Shown: positions 36,463-45,489, numbered from the stretch's first letter. The stretch: DNA of 64,000 bases from Clostridiales bacterium GWF2_38_85 (GCA_001797275.1 MGOY01000003.1:22805-86804); one strand, 5' to 3'. Notes: a model not told the origin generated them from the letters alone. Numbers and translations are program-made.

Positions 36463-36879
36463 CTATATTATTACGGCGCCGTCTAAATTTGTGAATACCT
36501 TCTGTTCATTGATTTCGTTGCTGTCAAGTATAGTAACAACAATATTTGATGGAACATTAACTATAAATGCTTTCCCGCCCATCAAAATCAAAGAATCCCT
36601 GATCCCCTTTCTGTCTGCAGTCTCAACGGCAGAATTTAATTTATCAATATCCTCGGTTGAAAGCTCAATTTCTCTTTCATTAAGACGTTTTATAGCATGC
36701 TTTGAAAATAAAACACCTGAATCCTTTTGTACTTCCACCAGAACCGATTCAAATGATTTTTCCGGTTCCTTTTCATAGGTTTTTTGTTTTACAGTACTTT
36801 CATTTTTCAGCTTTTCTATCTGAGCATTATATTGCTCAATTTGAGCACTAAACTGTAAAAACGAGTTGTCAATCCTCAT
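36463..36879 (-). CDS. Flagellar operon protein, TIGR02530 family
   Basis: 138 residues. The C-terminal 90 residues are the family domain (SKHAIKRLNEREIELSTEDIDKLNSAV, then DSLILMGGKAFIVNVPSNIVVT). The first 50 residues are a polar coiled helix with IEQYNAQIEKL. Present between flgD and flgE in many Firmicutes; the biochemical role is not known. Its start overlaps the flgD stop by 4 nt. Confidence 0.85.
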   Translation of the reverse strand: MRIDNSFLQFSAQIEQYNAQIEKLKNESTVKQKTYEKEPEKSFESVLVEVQKDSGVLFSKHAIKRLNEREIELSTEDIDKLNSAVETADRKGIRDSLILMGGKAFIVNVPSNIVVTILDSNEINEQKVFTNLDGAVII

Positions 36880-37349
36880 ATTGTAGTTTCTTCACCTGCC
36901 TTATTAATTATTTCAGATTCGGTTACAGCTTCTGTTGTTGTGTCTCCGTTTGCAATGTCCATAATATCAGAAAGTTGATAAAAACCTCCATTAACATATA
37001 CATACGGAACTCCGCCATTAAAGCTGATCTGCTCAACCTTGCCTACTTCAATTGTTTCAATACCCGCACTGTCTATTGTTGATACACTAACAGCCTTGCC
37101 TATCAATGAAATTGCCATATTTGCCTGTATTGTGTTGTTAAGTTCACTTATCTGAGAGAGAGATGAAAACTGAGCCATCTGTGCAAGGAACTGAGTGTTG
37201 TCTACCGAATCAAACATGCTTTGATTCTGCAGCTGTGCTGCCATAAGCTTGAAGAAATCATCAATCCCGAGATCCGCAGTTTTATCAGCTGTCGCATTAT
37301 TATTACCTGATACATATGTACTTGCTGAATTTACTCCGTTTACATTCAT
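36876..37349 (-). CDS. flgD: FlgD, hook capping protein
   Basis: Scaffold at the hook tip that lets FlgE subunits polymerise. 157 residues from ATG 37349 (GAAAGG about 8 nt upstream); a longer frame reaching 37382 would overlap fliK. Core: LGIDDFFKLMAAQLQNQSMFDSVDNTQFLAQMAQFSSLSQI, the FlgD signature. The C-terminus lacks the Ig-like domains of longer homologues, which is common in Clostridia. Confidence 0.92.
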   Translation of the reverse strand: MNVNGVNSASTYVSGNNNATADKTADLGIDDFFKLMAAQLQNQSMFDSVDNTQFLAQMAQFSSLSQISELNNTIQANMAISLIGKAVSVSTIDSAGIETIEVGKVEQISFNGGVPYVYVNGGFYQLSDIMDIANGDTTTEAVTESEIINKAGEETTI

Positions 37350-37378
37350 TATTGTCGCCTTTCTTGTTATCACAGTAA

Positions 37379-38644
37379 TCAAATTTTATAATCTATTGAT
37401 CCCTTGATATACACACTTTTATTTGAAAAAACTGTTCTTTTTTCGGTCTCTGAATCGATCCCCGAATAATTTACTTCTTTGTTTTTATACTCAGTCTGGT
37501 TTCTGCCTTGATTACCACCTGCAAACATTGCATCAAAGTTGCTTGCTTCATACTCAACCGATATAGATATTGAAATATCATTTTTTGTATTGACACTGTT
37601 CTGTAAATTTACCTTAAGACTATCGATTCCCCGAGTAATCAGTTCTTTTGTCTGTGACAGTTCGGTTTTCAGCATAACCTCTAACTTACCCTGTTCGCGG
37701 CTCAGATGCACTGTAACCTCACCGAGTCCTTCGGGTTTAAGCTTTAGTTTAAAGGTTGATATCCCTTCTTCCTTGACCGCTTCTCTGCGGATTGCATTTG
37801 TCAACTGCGGCACAAGGTCGATTTCTGCTGTTTCAAGCTTTATTGCATCGGGCTTGTCAAGCTGTATATCCAATGTTTTTCGAAATTCAACTGACTGTCT
37901 CAGCTGGATAACATCATCTGTATTTTTGACTTCAGACCTTGCTCTGATTTCTGGCAGTTTTTCTGGTTTGGTCAGCTTACTGCTTTTTTGAGTAACATCG
38001 GATATATTCACTTCAGTTATTTTTTCAAATTGCTTGGAATCTGCTGTAAAACCGATTATTTCGATATCTGTTTTAATGTCGGTTTTATTCAATTGCTGCT
38101 TATATGTTGTCTGAAATAAAACATTTGTTTCTTTAGGTATATCTGTATGCTTTAATTCAGGTACATTGTTCTGTTCAGCAACTGTGTTTTCTGTATCAAT
38201 TTCAGCATTGATTGTTTGCTTTTCGTTTACATATCCTGATTTGTTCATGCTTTGTATTTGCAGCTTAACAGCATTACCTGATTCAATCTGTTTGATTTCG
38301 GTATTTGCTTCAGACCGAATAAATCGAATTTCTGTTTTAATGTTGTTTGCAGCTATTGCAGTAAATCCGATCAATTCATACTCTGTTTCATCAATACAAT
38401 CTTCCGATTTATCTTCAGATATTTCAGCTGGCTCCTGCAGATTTTCAGCTGTAACAGATTCCTGGACATCTTTTGCCGGAGTTTTCATTAATGTCAGAGG
38501 GTTTTCTGCCATTGCCTGAAATAGCATATTACAAAAATTCTGCAACTCATTGTCTGTTTGCATTTGATTACTCATCAGAGTGTCTGCTGTCGGGAATGCA
38601 AGTGGTATGACGGGTGTATTTATTGTTAACGCATTAATAATCAT
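37379..38644 (-). CDS. fliK: FliK, hook-length control protein
   Basis: Exported ruler that triggers the FlhB switch. About 421 residues: a long polar N-terminal region rich in Glu, Lys and Thr, then the conserved C-terminal domain FKLKLKPEGLGEVTVHLSREQGKLEVMLKTE near 310-340. The start is unclear: an in-frame ATG at 38656 is followed by AAGGAGGTG inside the frame, 2 nt before ATG 38644; by spacing alone an ATT three codons later fits best. I list ATG 38644. Confidence 0.88.
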   Translation of the reverse strand: MIINALTINTPVIPLAFPTADTLMSNQMQTDNELQNFCNMLFQAMAENPLTLMKTPAKDVQESVTAENLQEPAEISEDKSEDCIDETEYELIGFTAIAANNIKTEIRFIRSEANTEIKQIESGNAVKLQIQSMNKSGYVNEKQTINAEIDTENTVAEQNNVPELKHTDIPKETNVLFQTTYKQQLNKTDIKTDIEIIGFTADSKQFEKITEVNISDVTQKSSKLTKPEKLPEIRARSEVKNTDDVIQLRQSVEFRKTLDIQLDKPDAIKLETAEIDLVPQLTNAIRREAVKEEGISTFKLKLKPEGLGEVTVHLSREQGKLEVMLKTELSQTKELITRGIDSLKVNLQNSVNTKNDISISISVEYEASNFDAMFAGGNQGRNQTEYKNKEVNYSGIDSETEKRTVFSNKSVYIKGSIDYKI

Positions 38645-38659
38645 CACCTCCTTCATTTC

Positions 38660-38764
38660 TTATTAATGCGGTAATTAAATATTCATTGCATGATGTCGAA
38701 AAGTCTTTGACTTATAGACTTTTTGACACCATATAAATAAGGATTATTTAATTGCCGTTTTAAT
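38660..38764 (-). repeat. Palindromic repeat B, copy 2, intact
   Basis: 105 bp, reverse orientation of the copy at 35241. Arms TTAATGCGGTAATTAAAT and ATTTAATTGCCGTTTTAAT, with an inner hairpin built on AAAAGTC/GACTTTT. It is the uninterrupted form and gives the empty site for the element in copy 1. It lies between fliJ and fliK. Confidence 0.8.
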
Positions 38765-38786
38765 TATTTATTCAGACTGACTGTAA

Positions 38787-38886
38787 TACTATTCTCTCAT
38801 AAAACATTACGTTAAAATTCTGCAAAAAACCCATTAAGCAAAGGTTTTTTCTTGAATTTTATCTATGTTTTTAATCGAGATAAGTA
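38787..38886 (-). repeat. MITE-like element, full copy (subtype 2), overlapping the fliJ 3' end
   Basis: 100 bp; left end TACTATTC, right end AAGTA. Flanks TAA and TGA (the second has probably drifted or is codon-constrained). It aligns with the copies at 16248 and 44392. The last eight codons and stop of fliJ (from 38863) lie inside it. Confidence 0.85.
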
Positions 38887-39318
38887 TGAAGCTGTATTTG
38901 CGATAAATTCTTCAATAAATCTTTCTTCGCTTTTCTGCTCTTCGGCTCTATATTTCAGACACTTGTTTTCGCGAAGCTTTTCAACTGTTGCTTTATCTTT
39001 TGAAATAGCGATCAGCTTCTCGGCTTGTGTATCAATCTGACTCTGTTTCTCTATGATTTTCTTCTTTTGAAGTCTTATTTTATTCTGCAAATCCTTTATA
39101 AAATTCAACATCATAGCTGCGTTGATAATATTGGTTCCTCTTTGACAACTTATAAGATAGTTCTGTTTTTCAGCCTCATATTTCTGTATAAGATAATTTA
39201 ACTGTCTTTCAAGTTCAACATATTCGACACGCATCATTGATAATATGTCTTTTTCTTTTTTCTGAAGGTGTGTGTTATATTCAAGTACTTTCTGGAGTGG
39301 AAATTTAAACTTTTTCAT
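38863..39318 (-). CDS. fliJ: FliJ, export ATPase stalk protein
   Basis: Coiled-coil protein that couples the FliI ATPase to the export gate; 151 residues, almost entirely helical heptads (FPLQKVLEYNTHLQKKEKD; LNYLIQKYEAEKQNYLI; LQKKKIIEKQSQIDTQAEKL). The C-terminus runs into a MITE-like element, so the last eight residues (roughly YLSRLKT) and the stop codon derive from it; the original tail is unknown. It follows fliI by 10 nt. Confidence 0.88.
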   Translation of the reverse strand: MKKFKFPLQKVLEYNTHLQKKEKDILSMMRVEYVELERQLNYLIQKYEAEKQNYLISCQRGTNIINAAMMLNFIKDLQNKIRLQKKKIIEKQSQIDTQAEKLIAISKDKATVEKLRENKCLKYRAEEQKSEERFIEEFIANTASYLSRLKT

Positions 39319-39328
39319 TCACAGAACC

Positions 39329-40639
39329 TCATTGTTTATTTATCAAAAGACTATTCATCATTTTTATAGTTTCGTTGAAACTGAATCTCTCATCAATGCT
39401 TTGTTTCAGAAATTCATTAATTTTATCGATATTTTTTATTGCATAATCTAGCTTTGGATTTATACCGTTTTTATATGCTCCTATACTTATCAAATCAAAG
39501 TTCTCATAATATGTTGAGAGTATCGCTCTGATTTCAGATGCCGCTTTCATATGCTCCGGAGTGACAATTTCATTCATAATTCGACTTATGCTTGCAAGAA
39601 CATCGATTGCCGGATAATGATTTCTCATTGCAACCACTCTCGACAGCACGATATGTCCGTCGATTATACCTCTGACCGTATCTGAAATAGGTTCGTTTAC
39701 ATCATCGCCTTCAACAAGTACTGTGTAGATGCCGGTTATCGAACCATTTTCAAAGTTCCCTGTTCTTTCGAGAAGCTTGGGCAATGTTGCATACAGTGAA
39801 GGCGTATAGCCTCTCGCAACCGGCGGTTCACCTACTGCGAGTCCAATCTCACGCTGTGCCATCGCAAATCTTGTCAGCGAATCCATCATCAAAAGAACAT
39901 CCTTGCCTTGATCTTTGAAGTACTCGGCGATTGCTGTTGCCGTCAATGCACATTTCAGACGCATCATTGCCGGTTGATCAGAGGTTGCAACAACAACCAC
40001 TGTTTTCTTAAGTCCGGCTTCCTTAAGATCCTTTTCAATGAAGCCTCTTACTTCCCTGCCTCTTTCACCGACAAGAGCGATAACATTGACATCAGCTTCG
40101 ATGTTTCTTGAAATCATACCCATCAACGTACTTTTCCCGACACCGCTGCCTGAGAAGATACCCATTCTCTGCCCTTTACCGCAGGTTAAAAGTGAATCAA
40201 TCGCTTTGATACCCATTGTTATAGTTTCGTTTATCTGAGGTCTTAAAAATGGATTTGAGGGATTGCCTTGAACAGGATATGCTTTTATTGTTTGTATTTC
40301 GCCTTTCCCGTCAATCGGTTTCCCAAAGCCATTGATAACTCTGCCTATAAGCTCGTCGCCGACCGGCACTTTAAGAACATCTCCGGTTGATTCAACAATG
40401 CTTCCTTTCACAACGCCGATAAGTTCATCATATGGCATAAGTAAAACATGGTTCTCCTTGAATCCGACTATTTCCGCTTGTATGTATGCATTATTCTTCG
40501 AGTTGTATATCCTGCATACAGTGCCTATATCAACTGATGGTCCTGTGCTTTCGATAACCATTCCGACAATTTTATCTATCTTTCCTTTTGTTATCACCGG
40601 TTCGGTTTTATCAATTATCTGACAGATGTTATCAAACAA
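39329..40639 (-). CDS. fliI: FliI, flagellar export ATPase
   Basis: ATPase that helps unfold and load export substrates; 436 residues, F1-beta related. Walker A SGSGVGKST at 163-171; Walker B LLMMDSLTRFAMAQREIGLA; ERGREVRGFIEKDL; and GEPPVARGYTPSLYATLPKLLER. It starts with TTG at 40637-40639, with AAAGGG 8 nt upstream. Follows fliH, its regulator. Confidence 0.97.
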   Translation of the reverse strand: MFDNICQIIDKTEPVITKGKIDKIVGMVIESTGPSVDIGTVCRIYNSKNNAYIQAEIVGFKENHVLLMPYDELIGVVKGSIVESTGDVLKVPVGDELIGRVINGFGKPIDGKGEIQTIKAYPVQGNPSNPFLRPQINETITMGIKAIDSLLTCGKGQRMGIFSGSGVGKSTLMGMISRNIEADVNVIALVGERGREVRGFIEKDLKEAGLKKTVVVVATSDQPAMMRLKCALTATAIAEYFKDQGKDVLLMMDSLTRFAMAQREIGLAVGEPPVARGYTPSLYATLPKLLERTGNFENGSITGIYTVLVEGDDVNEPISDTVRGIIDGHIVLSRVVAMRNHYPAIDVLASISRIMNEIVTPEHMKAASEIRAILSTYYENFDLISIGAYKNGINPKLDYAIKNIDKINEFLKQSIDERFSFNETIKMMNSLLINKQ

Positions 40640-40668
40640 TTCAGCAACCCTTTCTTGTCCAATAGAAT

Positions 40669-41343
40669 TTATATATTTACTGTTGCATTTTGCAATGTAT
40701 TAAGCTGGGTGATAACGCTTGCATCAACAATTTTTTCGGTTGTCTCAACTATGCAGATCCCTCTTGATGCGTCATCCAATACTTCAACTTCAAGTCTTTC
40801 TGCACCGCTCACCATACTGAGCAGATAATCACTGTTCGAGGTAACAAGCTGTACTTCATGTTTTGATATGGTCAGTTTTAACCATTTCTGAGCAACAAGG
40901 TCTTTGACAGCTTTCTCATATATTTTGAAGAATAGCTCTTTATCGGACGAAAGCTTCTGATTTATAACCTTTTCGGCTATTCTGAATGCAAGATCGATTA
41001 TATTATCTTTATTACTCTTAAGAAGTTTTTCCTTGTTTTCATCGAGAACGGTCAGCATGCCTTGCATTTCTTTTACAACTACCCTATTTTGATTTTCAAT
41101 CAATTCGGTTGCTTCATCATATCCTGCTTTATAGCCTGATTTTTTTGCTTCTTCATAATCGGATACTGCTTTCTTCTCCGCATAACTTTTGAGTTTTGCA
41201 GCATAATTCTGAGCATTTTCAATTATTCTATCAGCTTCTGATGTAAGATTGGCTGATTTGCCTATGTTTCCACCTTCAGATTTGGTGTACAAAATATGAT
41301 CTATTTCGATATTAACACTATTATGTTTAAGAAGATTAGACAA
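40669..41343 (-). CDS. fliH: FliH, regulator of the export ATPase
   Basis: Peripheral protein that binds FliI and the C-ring; 224 residues. N-terminal helical region rich in Ala and Glu (ADRIIENAQNYAAKLKSYAEKKAVSDYEEAKKSG) and a C-terminal FliH/VATPase-E type domain (LAFRIAEKVINQKLSSDKELFF; LEVEVLDDASRGICIVET). It starts with TTG and overlaps fliG by 8 nt; GGAAGGA lies 8 nt upstream. Confidence 0.92.
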   Translation of the reverse strand: MSNLLKHNSVNIEIDHILYTKSEGGNIGKSANLTSEADRIIENAQNYAAKLKSYAEKKAVSDYEEAKKSGYKAGYDEATELIENQNRVVVKEMQGMLTVLDENKEKLLKSNKDNIIDLAFRIAEKVINQKLSSDKELFFKIYEKAVKDLVAQKWLKLTISKHEVQLVTSNSDYLLSMVSGAERLEVEVLDDASRGICIVETTEKIVDASVITQLNTLQNATVNI

Positions 41344-42349
41344 TTATTTCATCCTTCCGTCCTCTTGAAATATAAATCTCACCGGATTCTTCGAGTTGTC
41401 TTACGACCGCAACAAGCTTCCGTTGCTTTTCTTCAACATCCGAAAGCCTTACGCCACGCAGATACTTAGCTTCTTCTTCCATTGTTTCCTTCATGCGTAG
41501 AGACATATTTTCGTAGAATTTTTCGACAACATCCTTAGCAGCACCCTTGAGAGCAATAAGCAGGTCACTTGTGTTGACATCCTGCAAGAATCTTTGGATA
41601 TACATAGGTTCGAGCATTGCAATGTCCTCGAATACGAACATACAGTTTCTGATTTCTTCGCTTAACTTAGGATCATTTTTGGACAGCTCTTCCATAATAT
41701 ATTTTTCAGTACCTCTGTCAACAGAGTTCAGAACCTCAGCTATATATTTTGTTCCTCCGATTACGGTATATCCGACAGTTTCGCTCATTGACATCTTGCG
41801 TTCAATAAGTCGTTCTATATCTTTTACAACCTCCGGCGAAGTGCTATCCATTGTCGCTATACGTTCAACAACATCAATTTGTATTTCACGCGGTAGCTCA
41901 CTCAAGATTGCAGACGATTGTTCCGTTGTACAGTATGAAAGTATCAGTGCTATTGTCTGCGGATGCTCGTTCTGTATTAAAATCAGAAGCTGTTTCGGAT
42001 CGGCTTTATATATAAAGTCAAAAGCTTTTACTTGAAGTGATTTTGTGATTTTATCTATCAGATTTGTTGCTACAGATGCTCCCATTGATTTTTCAAGGAC
42101 TGCTTTTGCATAATCTATACCGCCTTCGGTGATAAAGGTCTGCGCAAGGCATAAGCCGTAAAACTCATCCATTGTTGCTTCAACAGTTTCAGCCGATAAT
42201 GCCTGCATAGTTGCAATTTCAACTGTCAGCATTTCAATCTCGTCCTCATGCAGATATTTGAAAACCTGGGAAGCATTTTCGATTCCAAGCGACAATACAA
42301 CTGTTGCAGCTTTTCTCATAGTTTCGCTTTTTCTATTTCTTGGATTCAA
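41336..42349 (-). CDS. fliG: FliG, motor switch and torque protein
   Basis: C-ring protein that contacts the MotA stator; 337 residues. Middle domain with EHPQTIALILSYC near 128-140 (EHPQ motif). The C-terminal torque helix carries charged residues in VFEDIAMLEPMYIQRFLQDVNTSDLLIALKGA. Overlaps fliF by 4 nt and fliH by 8 nt. Confidence 0.97.
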   Translation of the reverse strand: MNPRNRKSETMRKAATVVLSLGIENASQVFKYLHEDEIEMLTVEIATMQALSAETVEATMDEFYGLCLAQTFITEGGIDYAKAVLEKSMGASVATNLIDKITKSLQVKAFDFIYKADPKQLLILIQNEHPQTIALILSYCTTEQSSAILSELPREIQIDVVERIATMDSTSPEVVKDIERLIERKMSMSETVGYTVIGGTKYIAEVLNSVDRGTEKYIMEELSKNDPKLSEEIRNCMFVFEDIAMLEPMYIQRFLQDVNTSDLLIALKGAAKDVVEKFYENMSLRMKETMEEEAKYLRGVRLSDVEEKQRKLVAVVRQLEESGEIYISRGRKDEIIV

Positions 42350-43914
42350 TTATTTTCGTCCTCCTTGATCCAGACTCGTAATAATTGAGCAACTGTTTCA
42401 GCATTACCGGCTGAAAATTCTTTTATCTGCCGTTTCAATGCTTGTTCGCGTGTTTCGTTTAAAACAATTTCACCTGGCATATTACCGGGTTTGGATTTTT
42501 GTGAATTAGCGTTTGATTCTTGATATTCCTCAAACTCTTCATTAATCTTCCTCTTTTTCTTCTTCTTTCTTCTTGATGATGAAATAAAAAGTATAATTAT
42601 CAGAACAAAAAATAGTATTCCTGCACCGGCAATTATAATTATCTCTTTATTGCTGAGTGATATCAAAGGTTCATCAACAGGTTCAGTCCGTGATACCTCA
42701 TCAGGTATCAACTCTTCGATAAACTTTACATTGGTCAGTGCAACCTTGTCAACACTAATACCTGCACTGTAAGCAACCAGTTCACGATACTTTGTCTTAT
42801 CTTCGTCCGAAAGCTCATCCAAATTGATTATGACAGCAACGGTCATATCTTTGATATTCCCCCCGTTATTTTGTATTACTCTAACAAGCTGATTAACAAG
42901 ATACTCGGCGCTGTAATTTTCATTGTTTTCATATTCTGAATAACCGGAGGAAGTATTACTTTCTTCATATGTAGGTATATTGTTGTTATCCCCTGTAGCA
43001 GCACCTGTCGTTTGATTTGATCGCTCTATCCATGTAATGATACCGTTATCTCCGATAACAGGGGTATATACAGTTTCTTCGCTTGATACTTGATCAAAAT
43101 CTACAATGACATTAACTGCAATACTCATTCCTTTTTCACCAAAAATAGGTTTCAGAAAATCTTTAATTTTATTCTTGAAGACTTCGTTTATCAGATTTAC
43201 TGTCTCAATTCTAATATTTGCACTACCCACACCACTATCAGCAATAGCTCCGTTCAATTGTTCACCATTGCCGTTTATAATAACAACATTTTCGCCATTA
43301 AGTCCCGGTACGCTGTTTGCAACAAGTTGCTCGATACCTTTTACCTGCTTTACTGTTAGCTCAGCATTTGAATATAACTCTAACAAAACCGATGCGGTAA
43401 TATCGATTTTTTCATCTTTTAGTACATAGGAATTGTCATCCGGTATACTCAGGTTGACTATCGCTGTCTTTACACCTTGAAGTGTTTTTATGGATGCCTG
43501 AAGTCTGTCTTGCAACTGAAAAATAAGCAGCTTCTTTTTTTCATAATCCGTAGTAAGCAGGTCTGACTGTTCAGTAAAAATATCATAATTCAATGCACTT
43601 TTCGGATATCCTTCCGATGCAAGTTGCATTTTCAATGTTGCTTCCTGGGAAGTCGGTACCAATATTGTGTTGTCATTCTCAACTTTATAGCTGACTGCCA
43701 TATCATCAAGCAGTGATAATATCTCTGAACCCTCGATAGATGACAGTCCCCTATACAGTACTGTATATCTAACGTTATTTAGTATAAATGACAGAGTCAT
43801 TGCACCAACAACAATAATACCGAATCCTGTGAATATTAATATCTTCGTACCTTTTGAAAGCTTATTAAAAAAAGCTGTGATTTGTTTGAATATACTTGAA
43901 GCTGTCAAATTCAT
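42346..43914 (-). CDS. fliF: FliF, MS-ring protein
   Basis: Base-plate ring in the membrane on which the motor is assembled; 522 residues. Membrane helices at about 25-46 and 436-456, periplasmic ring-building domains in between (LYRGLSSIEGSEILSLLDDM; LLTTDYEKKKLLIFQLQ), and a cytoplasmic C-terminal tail ending VAQLLRVWIKEDE that binds FliG. Complete length. It follows fliE. Confidence 0.96.
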   Translation of the reverse strand: MNLTASSIFKQITAFFNKLSKGTKILIFTGFGIIVVGAMTLSFILNNVRYTVLYRGLSSIEGSEILSLLDDMAVSYKVENDNTILVPTSQEATLKMQLASEGYPKSALNYDIFTEQSDLLTTDYEKKKLLIFQLQDRLQASIKTLQGVKTAIVNLSIPDDNSYVLKDEKIDITASVLLELYSNAELTVKQVKGIEQLVANSVPGLNGENVVIINGNGEQLNGAIADSGVGSANIRIETVNLINEVFKNKIKDFLKPIFGEKGMSIAVNVIVDFDQVSSEETVYTPVIGDNGIITWIERSNQTTGAATGDNNNIPTYEESNTSSGYSEYENNENYSAEYLVNQLVRVIQNNGGNIKDMTVAVIINLDELSDEDKTKYRELVAYSAGISVDKVALTNVKFIEELIPDEVSRTEPVDEPLISLSNKEIIIIAGAGILFFVLIIILFISSSRRKKKKKRKINEEFEEYQESNANSQKSKPGNMPGEIVLNETREQALKRQIKEFSAGNAETVAQLLRVWIKEDENN

Positions 43915-43974
43915 TGAATATCAAATACATCAGCTCGATATAAACCGGCATCTGTGTTCCTTTCATGTTGATAT

Positions 43975-44277
43975 TTATAATGTGATGCGCATAATTTCAT
44001 TATAGGCTTCAAGCGCTTTATTTCTGACTTGAACCAATGTCTGTATTGCAAGATCGGCTTTTGCCATGTCTATTGTCAGCGCATGCAATGCATCGGTATC
44101 ACCTGTTGCAATTTTTATTGCATCGACCTGTACAGATGCGTCTGTTTCGGTTACATTTTGTACTGCTTCTTTTAACATATCTTCGAAAGGAATAAAATTT
44201 TCACTTTCTTTTTCGACATTTTGTGACTTAAGAACACTATTGAGAATCTCTGTTGTATTGATCGGAGTAATTGTCAT
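43975..44277 (-). CDS. fliE: FliE, MS ring-rod junction protein
   Basis: Connects the MS ring to the rod; 100 residues. The C-terminal half has the family pattern: DALHALTIDMAKADLAIQTLVQVRNKALEAYNEIMRITL. No clear ribosome binding site is seen before the ATG, unlike its neighbours. It precedes fliF by 60 nt and lies after a 255-bp gap holding a MITE-like element. Confidence 0.92.
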   Translation of the reverse strand: MTITPINTTEILNSVLKSQNVEKESENFIPFEDMLKEAVQNVTETDASVQVDAIKIATGDTDALHALTIDMAKADLAIQTLVQVRNKALEAYNEIMRITL

Positions 44278-44391
44278 GTTTATAATTTTTTATTCAAACT
44301 TCACTGTTTCATGTTGAATAAATGTCCTTTCTGAAAAACTTAGTTTACATTCTTGTAACAATATCAATAAACACAAATAAACTGTGCTTTA

Positions 44392-44491
44392 TACTAATTC
44401 CGATTAAAAACATTTATAAAATTCAAGAAAAAACCTTTGCTATATGTTTTTTTCGCAGAATTTTAACGTAATGTTTTGTGAGAAATTAGTA
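44392..44491 (+). repeat. MITE-like palindromic element, full copy (subtype 2)
   Basis: 100 bp in the flgC-fliE gap, ends TACTAATTC and GAAATTAGTA, flanked by TTA on both sides. Aligns in reverse with the copies at 16248 and 38787 (shared AACCTTTGCT and AAATTC blocks). It lies inside the long flagellar operon, so the hairpin is transcribed with flgC and fliE. Confidence 0.88.
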
Positions 44492-44532
44492 TTATATTGC
44501 AACACAATCTACTTTTTTAGTATTTTTAACAT

Positions 44533-44976
44533 TTATCTTCCTATTTCCAGCGCTTTTGATGCCATTTGTTTTACTGCATTGAACACTGTAACATTTGCTT
44601 CATACGACCTTGATGCTGCCATCATTTCAATCATTTCTTCAACTGTATTTATGTTAGGCATTTTAACATAACCTTCTTCATCAGCCAACGGATTTGTCGG
44701 ATCATATTCAAGAAGGAATGCTTCATCGTCTTCAACTATCTCGCTGACCTCGACTCCGCCATATGCTGCGATTCTATTTGCTGCATCATATAACTTTGTT
44801 CTAAAATTATCACTGTCATTTTTCTCGGATAAAACAACTATTTTTCTACGATATGGTTCTCCACTTTCGGTAATTGACGTATTTGAATTTGCTATATTCT
44901 GAGCAACAATTTCCATCCGTAGCTTTTGTGCAGTTAATGCGGAACCCGATATATTCAGAGAACTAAAAAATGCCAT
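44533..44976 (-). CDS. flgC: FlgC, flagellar rod protein
   Basis: Proximal rod subunit, 147 residues. Rod motif at the N-terminus: SGSALTAQKLRMEIVAQNIANSNT; C-terminus MPNINTVEEMIEMMAASRSYEANVTVFNAVKQMASKALEIGR. Both halves conserved and length typical. Second gene of the flgB operon, 126 nt after flgB. Confidence 0.95.
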   Translation of the reverse strand: MAFFSSLNISGSALTAQKLRMEIVAQNIANSNTSITESGEPYRRKIVVLSEKNDSDNFRTKLYDAANRIAAYGGVEVSEIVEDDEAFLLEYDPTNPLADEEGYVKMPNINTVEEMIEMMAASRSYEANVTVFNAVKQMASKALEIGR

Positions 44977-45102
44977 ATAATCTCACCTCATTGATTTTGT
45001 TATAACACCTGTTCATGTTTATTTGATTCTATGCGATGATACAATTCGTTTCATGTGATGGATTCTTTCCGATAAATATATCTATCGTTATATACATATA
45101 AA

Positions 45103-45489
45103 TTATTTACCACTGTTAATTGCATATTTTAATCGATTTATTTCTGATGTCAAAGAACTTATAAGGTACTCATATTGAATTTGTATGCGTGCTAATTCAA
45201 TATTTTCTTCATCTAAAGATACATTGTTTCCATTTTCATTTGTCGATGAAGTATTGTTTTCGACAACTTTTGCTTTAATATTTTTAATCTTTTCTTTTAT
45301 TAAAGCAGAATTTGTATATTTATCGTTCAATATATTATTCAATATATTTTCGAACTCAACACTCTTGCTTTTATATCCAGATGTATCTGCATTTGCAATA
45401 TTATTTGATATGATTTTTTGTTTAAACCAAACAGCGTCAAGGCTTCTTTGAAGTAATTGCATGCTAATATTATTTAAAAAATCACCCAT
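45103..45489 (-). CDS. flgB: FlgB, flagellar rod protein
   Basis: Proximal rod protein, 128 residues from ATG 45489, where TAGGAG lies 8 nt upstream; a longer in-frame start at 45531 has no ribosome site. The N-terminal motif is QLLQRSLDAVWFKQKIISNNIANADTSGYKSKSVEF, the FlgB/FlgC rod signature, and the C-terminal helix ends near SLTSEINRLKYAIN. It begins the 20-kb operon flgB-flgC-fliE-F-G-H-I-J-K-flgD-TIGR02530-flgE-flbD-fliM-Y-O-P-Q-R-flhB-A-fliA-flgF-flgG. Confidence 0.93.
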   Translation of the reverse strand: MGDFLNNISMQLLQRSLDAVWFKQKIISNNIANADTSGYKSKSVEFENILNNILNDKYTNSALIKEKIKNIKAKVVENNTSSTNENGNNVSLDEENIELARIQIQYEYLISSLTSEINRLKYAINSGK

